The notes under the pieces: model-generated
Told to the model about the DNA's origin: nothing
What the model saw: the letters and a program-made list of their open reading frames with translations, nothing else
The model's database searches: none
In this document: positions 37,197 through 47,252 of the stretch, in pieces
Position numbering within the stretch: position 1 is the first letter of the stretch
Layout: each line of letters starts with the position of its first letter
From: Streptomyces liliifuscus
GTDB lineage: Bacteria > Actinomycetota > Actinomycetes > Streptomycetales > Streptomycetaceae
NCBI RefSeq assembly: GCF_016598615.1
Contig: NZ_CP066831.1
Coordinates: 8,618,001 to 8,682,000, forward strand
Length of the DNA stretch: 64,000 bases
Direction: 5' to 3'
Position numbers and translations under genes: made by a program

Positions 37197-38942
37197 CTAC
37201 GCCGCCTCCCGCCGCAGTTGGAGCCGCAGCAGCGAGACCAGGCGCCCGTGCCCGTGCAGCGTGAACGCCTCCTCCAGTAGCTCCTCCTGTACTTCGGACG
37301 ACGACTGTTCGCCCAGCCGCGCGAGCAGCCGCTCCAGCGAGGCCCGCAGCCACAGCGCGTCCCGCCAGACGCCCTCTCCGCCCGGCACCCCGGAACCCGA
37401 TTCCACCCACAGCCCCAGGCACGCCGCCCCGGCGAAGCACAGGCAGTACCGGCGCGCCACGGCGAAGGCGTCCTCGGGCACTTCGGTCACCACATCCGCG
37501 TAGGCAGCCATTTCCTCGTGCACGCGGTCGGTCACGGCCAGCAGGTGTTCAGCGAGATCGGCCGCGTCCTTCAATGCCGGTTCCTCGGCGGCCCGTTCAC
37601 GCAAGGCGGCTGTCCACGCCGGGAGCGCGGCCAATGGAGCCGCACCCCGCCGTGCGGCCAACCGCAGTTCCGCCGGGTCGAAGTCGGGGAGCGGGGCCGC
37701 GAGATCGCAGGCCGTGCGCACGCCGTCCGCGGGTGGCGTCCGGCGCCGCCAGTGACGTACGAGCGAACGGAACTGCAGGATCAGCGAGTTGAGATTGACG
37801 AGGGTGTTTCCGTCGAAGAGGCCCACGATGCGGTGGTCCCGTTCGACCTTCTGGAACATGCCGTACGGGCCCGTGCCGGGGCCCGACACCAGGAAGGCGC
37901 GGGCGCCCAGCAGTTCTCCGAGGGCGGTCAGTACGTCCTCCGTGCCGGTCGGCAGCAGGTACTTGGTCACGGCCGCGACGACGGAGAGTTCGCCGGTCGT
38001 GGTGTGCACCATGCGGGAGGCGACCAGCGCCAGCGCCTCATGGGCCAGGACGTCCGCCACCGCGCCCGCCAACAGCGCTCGCGCCTGCGGGAGTTCGGCG
38101 AGCTGTCGACGGTACAGACGTCGTTCGTGGGCGAAGTCCAGGGCGAGGCGCAGTCCGTGGTCGGCGGCGCCGAGGGAGAGTGACGCACACATCGTGCGGG
38201 TCAACTGGAGGGACTTGAGGACGGTCTCGATGCCGCCACCCTCCGGACCGATCAGCGCCTCCCGGTCCACGTACGCCCCGTCGAGGACGATCCCGGAGAT
38301 GTCCGCGCCCCGGATGCCGTGCGTCGGCACCTTCGGCAGAGGACGCCAACTCCCGGGCGTCAGCGTCCTCTTGTCGACGAGAAGAACGCTGAAGCCGCGC
38401 GGGCCGCCCTCGTCGGCCGTGCGGGCGAGGACGCAGAGGACCGAGCCGCGGGTCGCGTTGTTGATGAGCCATTTCTCGCCGCGGAGGACGAATCCCTCGC
38501 CGTCCGCGACGGCTTCGACCTCGCCCGCCAACAGGTCGCTCCCGTGGGCCCGTTCGGTGAGTGCCAGTGATACGGGGACCCCCGCCCGGATGTCGCTCCC
38601 GAGCCGAGCCGCCTGCTCCTCGCCGCCCGCGACCCACACGCACACCCCGCCCAGATACGTCTTCCCGTGCGCGACCGCGACCGTCAGATCGCGGCGCGCC
38701 ACCGTACGGACGAGGTGCAGCGCGTGCTCGTAGTCCCGGAGTCGTCCGCCGTGGCGTACCGGCACGTAGTAGTCCGGCAGGCCCCAGTCGTCCAGGAGCC
38801 GGCAGATCCCCGCCGGGAACTCCTCGCGGGCGTCCAGGTCCAGGCAGACGGCGTACGAGAACGGGGTGCGGGCGTCCGCCGGGTCCCCGAGCGTGTGCTC
38901 CAGCTCCTCGGCGAGGCGGTACGGGGAGTGCTCGCCGGTCAC
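37197..38942 (-). CDS. Acyl-CoA (acyl-ACP) dehydrogenase-like protein
   Basis: 581 aa, with the better-preserved features: LALTERAHGSDLLAGEV, VLRGEKWLINNATRGSVLCVLART, RGFSVLLVDK, LQLTRTMCASLSLGAADHGLRLALDFAHERRLYRRQL, and MFQKVERDHRIVGLFDGNTLVNLN. Expected to introduce a trans double bond into the ACP-bound chain, using FAD. The C-terminal 180 residues form an extra helical region. GTG start overlaps the fatty acyl-AMP ligase stop by 4 bp (GTGA), and the gene is directly followed (TAG-ATG) by its paralogue. Two such enzymes acting in series could make a 2,4-diene. Confidence 0.84.
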   Translation of the reverse strand: MTGEHSPYRLAEELEHTLGDPADARTPFSYAVCLDLDAREEFPAGICRLLDDWGLPDYYVPVRHGGRLRDYEHALHLVRTVARRDLTVAVAHGKTYLGGVCVWVAGGEEQAARLGSDIRAGVPVSLALTERAHGSDLLAGEVEAVADGEGFVLRGEKWLINNATRGSVLCVLARTADEGGPRGFSVLLVDKRTLTPGSWRPLPKVPTHGIRGADISGIVLDGAYVDREALIGPEGGGIETVLKSLQLTRTMCASLSLGAADHGLRLALDFAHERRLYRRQLAELPQARALLAGAVADVLAHEALALVASRMVHTTTGELSVVAAVTKYLLPTGTEDVLTALGELLGARAFLVSGPGTGPYGMFQKVERDHRIVGLFDGNTLVNLNSLILQFRSLVRHWRRRTPPADGVRTACDLAAPLPDFDPAELRLAARRGAAPLAALPAWTAALRERAAEEPALKDAADLAEHLLAVTDRVHEEMAAYADVVTEVPEDAFAVARRYCLCFAGAACLGLWVESGSGVPGGEGVWRDALWLRASLERLLARLGEQSSSEVQEELLEEAFTLHGHGRLVSLLRLQLRREAA

Positions 38943-40924
38943 GAGGACACCGCCGAGTTCGCCGAGTTCGCCGAGTTCGCCGAGTTCGCCGAGTTCGCCG
39001 AGTTCGCCGAGTGCGGCGAGTGCGGCGATTCCGGCGTGCCGTCGGGCAGGGCCGCCGCGTCCGGCGCGTCGCCCACGAGGTCCCGTACGGCCGGTTCCAG
39101 GACCTCGTACAGCGGGGTCAGGGAGCCGTCGAGGAACAGGTCGCGCATGGTGGTGCGGCGGACCTTGCCGCTGGTGGTGCGGCGTACGGTGCCGGGTTTG
39201 ACCAGGACCACGTTCCCCGCGGGCACGGCGAACTGCCGCCCGATCGCGCTCTGCGCGGCCGTCGCCACCGCCCGCAGGTCCCCGTCCCGGACCGCGGCGA
39301 GCCGCACCTCCTGGACGAGGACGAGATGCTCGCGCTCGGAGCCGGCGGACGCGACGGCGTCGGGGGCCTCGGTGGACGCGACGGCTTCACCGGCAGCCGT
39401 GGCACGCCTGGTGATTCCGGCGGTTCCGGCGGCTCCGGCCGCGCGGCCCGATCGCACCGCGAAGGCCGCCCCCGCTCCCCGCGTGAGCGAGAGGGCCGCC
39501 GACTGGGCGGCCCGCTCGATGTCGTGCGGGTAGAGGTTCCGCCCGGCGAGGACGATGACCTCCTTCAGGCGTCCGGTGACGAAGAGTTCGCCCTCGTCCA
39601 GGACGCCCAGGTCGCCCGTACGCAGCCAGCCGTCGGCGCCGAAGCAGTCGGCCGTGGCCGCGTCGTTGCCGAAGTAGCCCGCTGTCACGCTCGGCCCGCG
39701 CACCCAGATCTCCCCGACCAGGCCGTCCGGGAGAGGCGCACCCGTGCCGGGGGCGACGATCCGCACCTCACAGTCGCGGGCGCTCCCGCTGCCCGCGAGT
39801 GTGCGCCCCTCGCCGGCGGCCAGGACACCCTGTTCCAGGGCGGCCGCGTCGACCGTGCGGATCGTCGGTTCGGTGGCCGGGTCCGCACCCGTGACCAGGA
39901 GCGTGGTCTCGGCGAGGCCGTAGCAGGGTGCGAAGACCTCGCGGCGCAGTCCGGCGGGGGAGAAGCGCTCCACGAAGGCGCGCAGGGTGTCGGCGCGTAC
40001 CGGCTCGGCGCCGTTGGGCGCGCATCGCCAGCTCGACAGGTCGAGCCGCGCCAACTGCTCGTCCGTGACCCGCCGTAGACACAGGTCGTACGCGAAGTCC
40101 GGTGCGCCGGAGCCCTCGACGCGGTAGTCGCCGATCATCTCCAGCCAGCGGCACGGCCGTTTGAGGAACGACAGCGGTGACATCTGCACCGACAGACCGC
40201 CCACATAGAGGGAGTGGAGGAGATGCCCGATGAGGCCCAGGTCGTGGTAGTGCGGCAGCCAGCCGCCGACCACCATGCCCTCGTGGGTGCCCGCCCAGCG
40301 GCCGATCGCCGCCTCGTTGGCGAGCAGGTTGGCGTGGCTGACCATGACGCCCTTGGGCTCACTGGTGGAGCCGGACGTGTACTGGAGGAACGCCAGATCG
40401 TCGGGGGAGGTGTCCGGCGCCCGCCACGACGAGGGGTCGCCGACGTCCTCCCGGTCGGTGGCGAGGCAGCGCACCTGAGGCAGGGCCACCGACGCCAGCC
40501 AGGCCTCCAGCAACGGCACGTACATGCCTGTGGAGAGCACCGCGGACGCGTTCGAGTCCCTCAAAATGCCTGCCACCCGGGCGAGTTGCTGCCCCTGGTC
40601 TGTCGGCAGCGGTGCGGGCACCGCCACCGATCCCGCGTACAGACAGCCCACGAAGGCGGCGACGAACGCCGTGCCCGGCGGGTGGAGCAGCAGCACCGGC
40701 CGCCCGACGGCCCCGTGCTCGCGCAGCCATGAGGCGATGCCCCGGGCCCGCCGGTCGAGACCGGCGTACGTCAGGTGCTCGGGGACCGACCCCTGCCCGT
40801 CGTCCGGGAGGAAGACGAACGCGTCGCGTTCGGCGAGGGCGTCCGTGCGCTCCCGCACGACGTCGGTGAACGTCCGGGGCGTGCCCTGCGCGGGAGTCCG
40901 CGGGGTGATGGATGCGGTGGTCAT
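38939..40924 (-). CDS. Fatty acyl-AMP ligase (FAAL)
   Basis: 661-aa adenylate-forming enzyme, first gene of the operon. Adenylation motifs are YTSGSTSEPKGVMVSH, GWLPHYHDLGLIGHLL, APDFAYDLCLRRVTDEQL, CAPNGAEPVRADTL, CYGLAETTLLVTG, and GWLRTGDLGVLDEGELFVTGRLKEVI. The ...NFAYDLC... and NGAEP segments mark the FAAL subfamily, which delivers acyl-adenylates to ACPs rather than CoA. The C-terminus carries a tandem Ala-Asn-Ser repeat. ATG at 40924. It activates a fatty acid starter for the pathway; the chain length is unknown. Confidence 0.88.
   Translation of the reverse strand: MTTASITPRTPAQGTPRTFTDVVRERTDALAERDAFVFLPDDGQGSVPEHLTYAGLDRRARGIASWLREHGAVGRPVLLLHPPGTAFVAAFVGCLYAGSVAVPAPLPTDQGQQLARVAGILRDSNASAVLSTGMYVPLLEAWLASVALPQVRCLATDREDVGDPSSWRAPDTSPDDLAFLQYTSGSTSEPKGVMVSHANLLANEAAIGRWAGTHEGMVVGGWLPHYHDLGLIGHLLHSLYVGGLSVQMSPLSFLKRPCRWLEMIGDYRVEGSGAPDFAYDLCLRRVTDEQLARLDLSSWRCAPNGAEPVRADTLRAFVERFSPAGLRREVFAPCYGLAETTLLVTGADPATEPTIRTVDAAALEQGVLAAGEGRTLAGSGSARDCEVRIVAPGTGAPLPDGLVGEIWVRGPSVTAGYFGNDAATADCFGADGWLRTGDLGVLDEGELFVTGRLKEVIVLAGRNLYPHDIERAAQSAALSLTRGAGAAFAVRSGRAAGAAGTAGITRRATAAGEAVASTEAPDAVASAGSEREHLVLVQEVRLAAVRDGDLRAVATAAQSAIGRQFAVPAGNVVLVKPGTVRRTTSGKVRRTTMRDLFLDGSLTPLYEVLEPAVRDLVGDAPDAAALPDGTPESPHSPHSANSANSANSANSANSANSAVSS
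38952..39023 (-). repeat. In-frame 9-bp minisatellite in the fatty acyl-AMP ligase 3' end
   Basis: Six perfect copies of GCCGAGTTC (plus-strand sense) at 38952-39005, followed by degenerate copies ending GCGGCGATT. On the coding strand this encodes Ala-Asn-Ser repeats in the C-terminal tail of the ligase. Same 9-bp logic as the AAG repeat at 4.9 kb. Confidence 0.9.
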
Positions 40925-40942
40925 GCCAGGGAGCGTGGGAGA

Positions 40943-40988
40943 GCGGCCTTAACGCGGCCTTGTGGCAGCGGCGTTGGCGCAAGGCCGC
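40943..40988. promoter_or_regulatory. Candidate SARP operator in the divergent FAAL/monooxygenase promoter
   Basis: The direct repeat GCGGCCTT occurs at 40943-40950 and 40954-40961, 11 bp apart start to start, with an inverted copy AAGGCCGC at 40981-40988. SARP proteins typically recognise heptameric direct repeats at 11-bp spacing near -35, so the spacing fits; two SARP genes flank the cluster. This is inference from spacing and position only. Confidence 0.5.
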
Positions 40989-41081
40989 TACAAGAACCGT
41001 TGCGGAGGGTGGAGTTCAACGGGGCGAGTTCACCGATACGGCCAACGGCACCGACCCGCACGGACTACCAGGAGGCAGCTG

Positions 41082-42303
41082 ATGCACGTACCGACGCAGG
41101 TGTGCGTGGTGGGCGGTGGGCCCGCCGGGCTGACGCTCGCCGTGGAACTCGCCCGGCGTGCCGTGCCCGTGGTCGTCGTGGAGGCGAGCCGGCACTTCAA
41201 CCGGTCCTTCCGCGGCGAGTCCGTCTCGCCCGACTCCGTGTGGTTGCTCGACCGCCTCGGCCTGCTCGACCGGCTCGACGGCGAGTACGTCCAGATGCAC
41301 CACCTGCGGATCCAGGACTCCGGACACACCGTGTTCGCCGCCGACTTCGAGCGCTTCCGCTATCCGCATCCCTTCCCCGTCGAACTCCCGCAGCCCGCCC
41401 TGCTGTCCGCGCTCGCCGAGACCGGCGCGGCCCACCCCGGCTTCACCCTCCTCCAGGGCGCGACCGCCACCGGACTGCTGCGCGACGACGACGGCACGGT
41501 CACGGGCGTACGGGTGCGCACCGCCGAGGGCGAGCGGGAGATCCGGGCGACACTGACCGTCGCGGCGGACGGACGGTTCAGCAAGGTGCGCGAGATGTCC
41601 GGCCTCGCGTACCGGACGGTGCCGCTGGAGCGGGACGTCATCTGGCTCAAGGTGCCTTTCCCGTACGGAGGTTGGGATGACCGTACGTATCGCGTACGCA
41701 TCCGGGGGGACCAGCACGGGCTGTTCATCCCGACCCGGCCTGACAGCGTCCGGGTCGGCTTCAACATTCCCAAGGGCGGTCTCAAGGAGATGCGGGCGCA
41801 GGGGCTGCCGCGTCTCTACGAGCGGCTCGACGCGCTCGCACCCGAACTGTCAGGCGCGGTGCGCGAGCAGGTGCGGTCCTGGTCGGACACGTCCATGCTC
41901 GACATCTTCACGACGGTCGTGCCGCGCTGGTCCGCGCCCGGCATCGTCCTCGTCGGGGACGCCGCCCACACGCTGACGCCGATCCTCGGGCAGGGCGTCA
42001 ACCACGCCATCATCGACGCGGTCACGCTGGCGCCGCTGGTGGCGGACGCCCTGGACAGCGGGCCGGAGGCGCTGAACACCGCGACCGGCGCGTTCCAGCG
42101 CGCCCGCGAGGCGTCGGTGGCCCGCTCCCGGGCCCTCCAGCTCCGCCAGGAACGCCTCTTCACGCTGCACGGCCACGTCGGCGGAGCCTGGCGTCGAACC
42201 CTCTACCGGGCCGTGAACCGCAGCGAGTCGCTCACCCGCCGGGTGCTGGCCGGGGCGTACTTCCAGCTCCAGGAACCGGGGGAGCGGGTCGCGAAGGTGC
42301 AGG

Positions 42304-42317
<14 letters not shown>
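41082..42317 (+). CDS. FAD-dependent monooxygenase (PHBH/UbiH-type)
   Basis: 411-aa flavoprotein hydroxylase. N-terminal dinucleotide fold CVVGGGPAGLTLAVELARR (GxGxxG at 11-16), and the C-terminal FAD-binding GIVLVGDAAHTLTPILGQGVNHAIIDA (GD motif, Asp293). The tryptophan motif of flavin halogenases (WxWxIP) is absent, so hydroxylation or epoxidation is more likely than halogenation. ATG at 41082 behind GGAGGCAGCTG. Divergent from the operon through a shared 157-bp promoter and overlapping the next gene by 14 bp. Confidence 0.87.
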
Positions 42318-43094
<777 letters not shown>

Positions 43095-43113
<19 letters not shown>

Positions 43114-43916
43114 ACCGTTCGTCGGCCGCCGTAGAGGCGGACCAGGGGTGCCACCTCGTCCAGCAGCCGCCCCTCGTGCGTCCGCAGGAAGAAGTGGCCG
43201 CCCGGCAGGACCCGCACCTCGCAGCCGCGCGCCGCGTACCGGCGCCAGGCGGCCACCTCGGGCACCCGGACGAGGGAGTCGTCCGCCCCGGCGTACAGAT
43301 GGAGCGGTACGCGGACGGGCCCGCCGGCCGGGCCCGCGCTCGCGCACAGCGTCAGGTCGTCCCGCACCACGGGCAGCAGCGCCCGCAGCCACTCCGGGTG
43401 CCCGAGGAGGGCCTCGGGCAGCCCGCCGAGTGCGACCAGCGCACGGGCCAGCTCGGAATCGGAGTCAGAGTCAGAGCCGGAGCCGGAGCCGGAGTCGGCA
43501 CCAGAGCTTGCGTCGGAGTCCATGCGCGGCGGCGGCAGATGCGGGGCGCGGTACGCGGCGAGCAGGGCCGCGCGTGGAAGGGGTGCACCCCGCTCCTGAC
43601 GTCGTCGGATCAGGGCGTACGCGATGAGGGCGCCCATGCTGTGCCCGTACACGAGATGGGGTGAGGCCAGCACCTCGTCGAGTTCCTCGTCCAACTCCTC
43701 CACCAGCGAGGCGAGTTCGGTGAAGCGGGGCTCACCGGACCGCCCCTCGCGGCCCGGCAGCCGTACCGGCAGGACGTCCACCGAGGCGCCCCGCGCGTCG
43801 AGCTCGCGCTGCCAGTGGGCGTACGTCGAGGCCCCGCCGCCCGCGAAGGGGAAGCACAACAGCCGTACCGGCGCGTGAGGTTGCGGTGTGCGTGCCAGGT
43901 ACTCCGTCGTCGTCAT
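43095..43916 (-). CDS. Type II thioesterase
   Basis: 273-aa TEII/GrsT-like editing thioesterase. LLCFPFAGGGASTYAHW (oxyanion region), GHSMGALIAYAL with nucleophile Ser93, YAGADDSLV (Asp) and VLPGGHFFL (His) complete the triad. It likely removes misacylated chains from the ACP or PKS. Residues about 134-160 hold a Ser/Asp/Gly low-complexity insert encoded by repeats (GAGTCA/GAGCCG) around 43457-43498. ATG at 43916 overlaps the SARP stop (ATGA). Confidence 0.87.
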
Positions 43917-44797
43917 GGCGCCACCACTTGGGCCCCCGTCGCGGCGCCGCGCCACCCCGATGCCCGGTCGGGGTGCCCCTGCGCGGCGCCGCTCCACCCC
44001 CCGTCAGAGTGGTCGCGGATGGCGTCCAGGGACGTGTCGCCCCGCAGGATCGCCTCGTGCAACTGCCTTACACGTATGGATGGTTCGAGCCCCAGCTCGT
44101 CCGACAGGACGCGGCGCAGACCCCGGAACAGTTCCAGTGACTGCCAGGAGCGGCCGCTGCGGTGCAGGGCGAGCATCAACTGCGCGTGGAGGCTCTCGTG
44201 CAGGGGGTAGCGGGAGGCCAGGGCGGTCAGTTCACCGAGGAGCGCGCGGTGGCGGCCCAGCCGGAGCTCCGCGCCGAAGCGCTCCTCCAGGGCGGTCAGA
44301 CGAAGCTCCTCCAGACGCAGAACCTCCGCACGCAGTACGGGTCCAGGCGAGACATCGGCCAGTGCGGGCCCCCGCCACAGCCGCAGCGCGCCCACCAGGA
44401 GCTCCGAACCCTCGGCGTCGGCGCCCGCCTCCAGCGCGGCACGACCGGCCGAGGCGAGCCGTTCGAAACGGGAGACGTCCATGGCGTCCGGCGGGGCGTC
44501 CAGGCGGTAACCGACGGGCACCCGCCGCAGCACGTCCTTCGGACCGAGCACGTGATCGGGACCGAGCGCCGAGCCGATCATTCGGCGCAGCTGTTTCACG
44601 TACGTGTGCAGCGTGGCCTCGGCCGAGCGTGGCGGGCGGTCTCCCCACAACTCGTCGACCAGAGCCGAAACCCCTACCGGATTCCCGCGGTTGAGGGCCA
44701 GCAGAGCCAGGACCTGCCGTGGCTTCGGTGCACTCGGTACCACTGACGCCGGCCCCACCCGTGCGTTCAGCGGTCCGAGCACGGCGATCTCGATCAC
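43913..44797 (-). CDS. SARP-family pathway activator (second)
   Basis: 294-aa SARP with N-terminal winged helix (VLALLALNRGNPVGVSALVDELWGDRPPRSAEATLHTYVKQLRRMIG) and BTAD domain (RFERLASAGRAALEAGADAE...SLHAQLMLALHRSGRSWQSLELFR). Paralogue of the first SARP at the other edge of the cluster, so the two probably bracket the pathway genes. It is cotranscribed with, and translationally coupled to, the thioesterase gene. ATG start at 44797; 232-bp gap to the divergent histidine kinase gene. Confidence 0.87.
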   Translation of the reverse strand: MIEIAVLGPLNARVGPASVVPSAPKPRQVLALLALNRGNPVGVSALVDELWGDRPPRSAEATLHTYVKQLRRMIGSALGPDHVLGPKDVLRRVPVGYRLDAPPDAMDVSRFERLASAGRAALEAGADAEGSELLVGALRLWRGPALADVSPGPVLRAEVLRLEELRLTALEERFGAELRLGRHRALLGELTALASRYPLHESLHAQLMLALHRSGRSWQSLELFRGLRRVLSDELGLEPSIRVRQLHEAILRGDTSLDAIRDHSDGGWSGAAQGHPDRASGWRGAATGAQVVAP

Positions 44798-45029
44798 TCG
44801 TCCCCCCAGAGAGTGCGGCGTTCAACTGCCTTCCAGACCTTGGCAGTCGGCGCGCCGGGGTCACCAGTGACGTGCCCACGAAAACAGCATGAATCGCTCA
44901 TACGCGGCACTTCTGGCGCGCCCCGGCGAATGCGCCCCCTTCGAGGCCCACTGTCCGTGACCGGGCCCTTGCCCTTAGCATCCCCGCATCAGCACAGAGG
45001 GCGCTCTGGGTGACTCTGAGGGGGAGTCG

Positions 45030-46127
45030 ATGTCCGGTGCGGCTGAGCAGCTGACCAGCACATGGGTGGGGGAGTTCGACGGCAGGACCGCCGGTGTGCC
45101 GGTCACTCGGCATGCGTTCAGGACCGCGTTCGCGATCACGGCGGGATTCGTTCCGCTGGGCGCGGCCGCGATCGCCACGACACACCCCGGGCGGGGCGCG
45201 GCGGCGGCAGCCGTGGGAGCCCTGCTGGGGACGTACGTCCTGCATCTGGTGACGAGCCGGGTGCGGGAGCGTTGGCGCGCTCTGACGGTCGCGGCGCAGG
45301 GCTTACTGGGCTTCCTGCCCGCCCTGACACCCGTGGCCGTCTGGCCCGGCACGGCCGGGTACTTCGCAGGCGCGCTCCTGGTCAACTTCCCCGGCCCCGG
45401 AGGCCGTTCGCTCGCCGCGCTCGCGGTCGCCGCGACCTGCGCCGCGGCGCGTGCGGAGGGCGCGGACTGGGCGGACGGGCTGTACGTGGGGGCCGTCACC
45501 GGGGGCACGGCACTCGTCCTCCTGGGCGCGGCACGGTTCGTGGAACTCGTGACCGCGGCCCATCACGAGCGCGAGACGCTCGCCTGGCGGGCCGTCGAGC
45601 AGGAGCGTCGGCGGTACGCGCGCGATCTGCACGACCTGCTCGGCTACAGCCTCTCCGCCATCACCCTCAAGGGTGATCTCGCCCGGCGGCTGGTGCTGTC
45701 GCAACCCGACCGTACCCGTGAGGAGCTCGACGGGATACTCGGCGTCGCCCGCGAGGCGCTGGCCGACGTGCGCGCCGTGGCGCGCGGCTATCGGGAGCTG
45801 TCCCTGGCCGTCGAGGCCGAGTCCGCGCGCTCGTTGCTCGCCGCGGCGGGGATCCGGGCCGGCCTCGATGTGCGCTGCGGGTGTGACGGGCCGGTCGGGA
45901 CCGTCCTCGCGACCGTTCTGCGGGAGGGGGTCACCAATCTCGTCCGGCACAGCAAGGCGACGGAGTGCCGGATCGAGATCCGGGATGTCGAGGGGGGTTT
46001 CGTGCGGCTCACTCTGTCCAATGACGGGGTGCGGGCCGATGCGGGGGCGCTTCGCGGGTGCGGGGGTGGGGGGTGGGGTGGGCTCGACAACCTGGCGGAG
46101 CGGATGGGGGCTGTTGGGGGCGGTTGA
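45030..46127 (+). CDS. DesK-like sensor histidine kinase, apparently frameshifted at its 3' end
   Basis: 365 aa as read. Four or five membrane segments (about 30-175) are followed by a HisKA_3 domain with the phosphoacceptor His201 in ARDLHDLLGYSLS and the ATP-binding N box (LREGVTNLVRHSKA). The G2 end is missing: translation stops at TGA 46125 right after GAVGGG. Inserting one G into the G-run 46116-46120 would restore a typical ending RLTAGTDERGWYSVVAEAP to a stop at 46192, so the frame is probably disrupted by a 1-nt deletion. Divergent from the second SARP gene; converges towards the DesR-like regulator. Confidence 0.82.
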   Translation: MSGAAEQLTSTWVGEFDGRTAGVPVTRHAFRTAFAITAGFVPLGAAAIATTHPGRGAAAAAVGALLGTYVLHLVTSRVRERWRALTVAAQGLLGFLPALTPVAVWPGTAGYFAGALLVNFPGPGGRSLAALAVAATCAAARAEGADWADGLYVGAVTGGTALVLLGAARFVELVTAAHHERETLAWRAVEQERRRYARDLHDLLGYSLSAITLKGDLARRLVLSQPDRTREELDGILGVAREALADVRAVARGYRELSLAVEAESARSLLAAAGIRAGLDVRCGCDGPVGTVLATVLREGVTNLVRHSKATECRIEIRDVEGGFVRLTLSNDGVRADAGALRGCGGGGWGGLDNLAERMGAVGGG

Positions 46128-46212
46128 CCGCCGGCACGGATGAGAGGGGCTGGTATTCGGTGGTTGCCGAGGCGCCTTGCGGTGGGGTGTGAGCTGCGGG
46201 CCGGTGGGGGCT

Positions 46213-46512
46213 GGTCGCGCAGTTCCCCGCGCCCCTAAAAGAACGGGGCTGCGCCCCTGTTCGTTTGTCCGCCATGGGTGCGGGGTGCCTTTGTGGGCGA
46301 GGGAAGCGACCGCTGCGCTTCAGGGGCGCGAGGAACTGCGCGCCCGGCCCAAACAAACCGGCACCCAAGTCACAACATCAACTCCACCCACCCAGGGGCG
46401 CGAGGAACTGCGCGCTCAACCCAAACGGACCGGCACCCAAGTCACAGCATCAACTCCACCAACCCAGGGGCGCGGGGAACTGCGCGAACAACCCCCGCCG
46501 GCCCGCACCCGT
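46213..46512. repeat. Intergenic tandem repeat, 72-bp period, with opposed dispersed-repeat copy
   Basis: Fills the 46128-46521 gap between the convergent two-component genes, with no gene in it. Units start at 46321, 46393 and 46465 (third partial), exactly 72 bp apart, each opening with CAGGGGCGCG(A/G)GGAACTGCGCG and followed by (A/C)CCCAAAC..CCGGCACCCAAGTCAC. A copy in the opposite orientation lies at about 46214-46237, so the block can form long hairpins. It is not a CRISPR array: spacers are near-identical and no cas genes occur. Confidence 0.88.
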
Positions 46513-46521
46513 GAATGAACC

Positions 46522-47130
46522 TCACATCAGCCAGCCAGACTCCGCAGCGATCCGAACCGCATCCACGCGATTGCGGGCGTTGAGCTTGGTGACGACCGAG
46601 GTCAGATAGTTCCGCACCGTACCCACGGAGAGATGGAGCGCCGCGGCGATCTCCGTCGCGTCCGCGCCCTGCGACGCGAGACGCAGAATCTCCGTCTCGC
46701 GCCCTGTGAGCGGCGACTCCCCGTCCGCGAAGGCGGAGAACGCGAGCTGCTGGTCGATGACCCGCTCACCGGCCGCCGCCTTACGGACGACCTCGGCGAG
46801 ATAGGACGCCGGTGAGTCCTTGAGGACGAACCCGGCCACCTGCTGGGCCAGCGCCCGCCGCAGCGTCCCCGGCTTGCCGAGACTGGTGATGATCACCGTG
46901 CGGCAACCGGGCAGCCGCTCGTGCAACTGCCCCGCCGCGGTGATCCCGTCCGTGTGCGGAAGGTCGTAGTCGATGACAGCCACATCCGGCCGTACGGCAA
47001 GCGCCGCCGCGAGGATCGCGTCGCCCCGGTCCACCTCTGCCACGACCTCCAGGTCGGGTTCGAGATTGAGCAGTGCCACCAACGCACCGCGCACCATCGA
47101 GACGTCCTCGGCCAGCAGAATCCGTATCAA
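46522..47130 (-). CDS. DesR-like NarL-type response regulator
   Basis: 202-aa regulator: receiver (phosphoacceptor Asp54 in VAVID; acidic residues LLAED; Lys in FVLKD) and a LuxR helix-turn-helix (LTGRETEILRLASQGADATEIAAALHLSVGTVRNYL). TTG at 47130 gives the usual receiver start LIRILLAED; the frame stays open for another 80 codons. It is the likely partner of the convergent kinase at 45030. MMPL exporter gene lies 122 bp upstream on the same strand, so the pair may control that export. Confidence 0.85.
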   Translation of the reverse strand: MIRILLAEDVSMVRGALVALLNLEPDLEVVAEVDRGDAILAAALAVRPDVAVIDYDLPHTDGITAAGQLHERLPGCRTVIITSLGKPGTLRRALAQQVAGFVLKDSPASYLAEVVRKAAAGERVIDQQLAFSAFADGESPLTGRETEILRLASQGADATEIAAALHLSVGTVRNYLTSVVTKLNARNRVDAVRIAAESGWLM

Positions 47131-47252
47131 CCCGCCCCCAGCTCTCCCGCGGGCGCGACTCCGCAACCCCCTTGCGAGGGAGTCTAGTTGGGTCATATAG
47201 CCGAGTTGTGGAGGACTTGTGCGCAGGGGTCCGTTGTAGGGGCGTACCGGGG

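Noticed and set aside
46321-46512. The 72-bp regular repeat considered as a CRISPR array.
   Set aside because: Only 2.6 units, spacers are near-identical rather than unique, unit too long, and no cas genes nearby.
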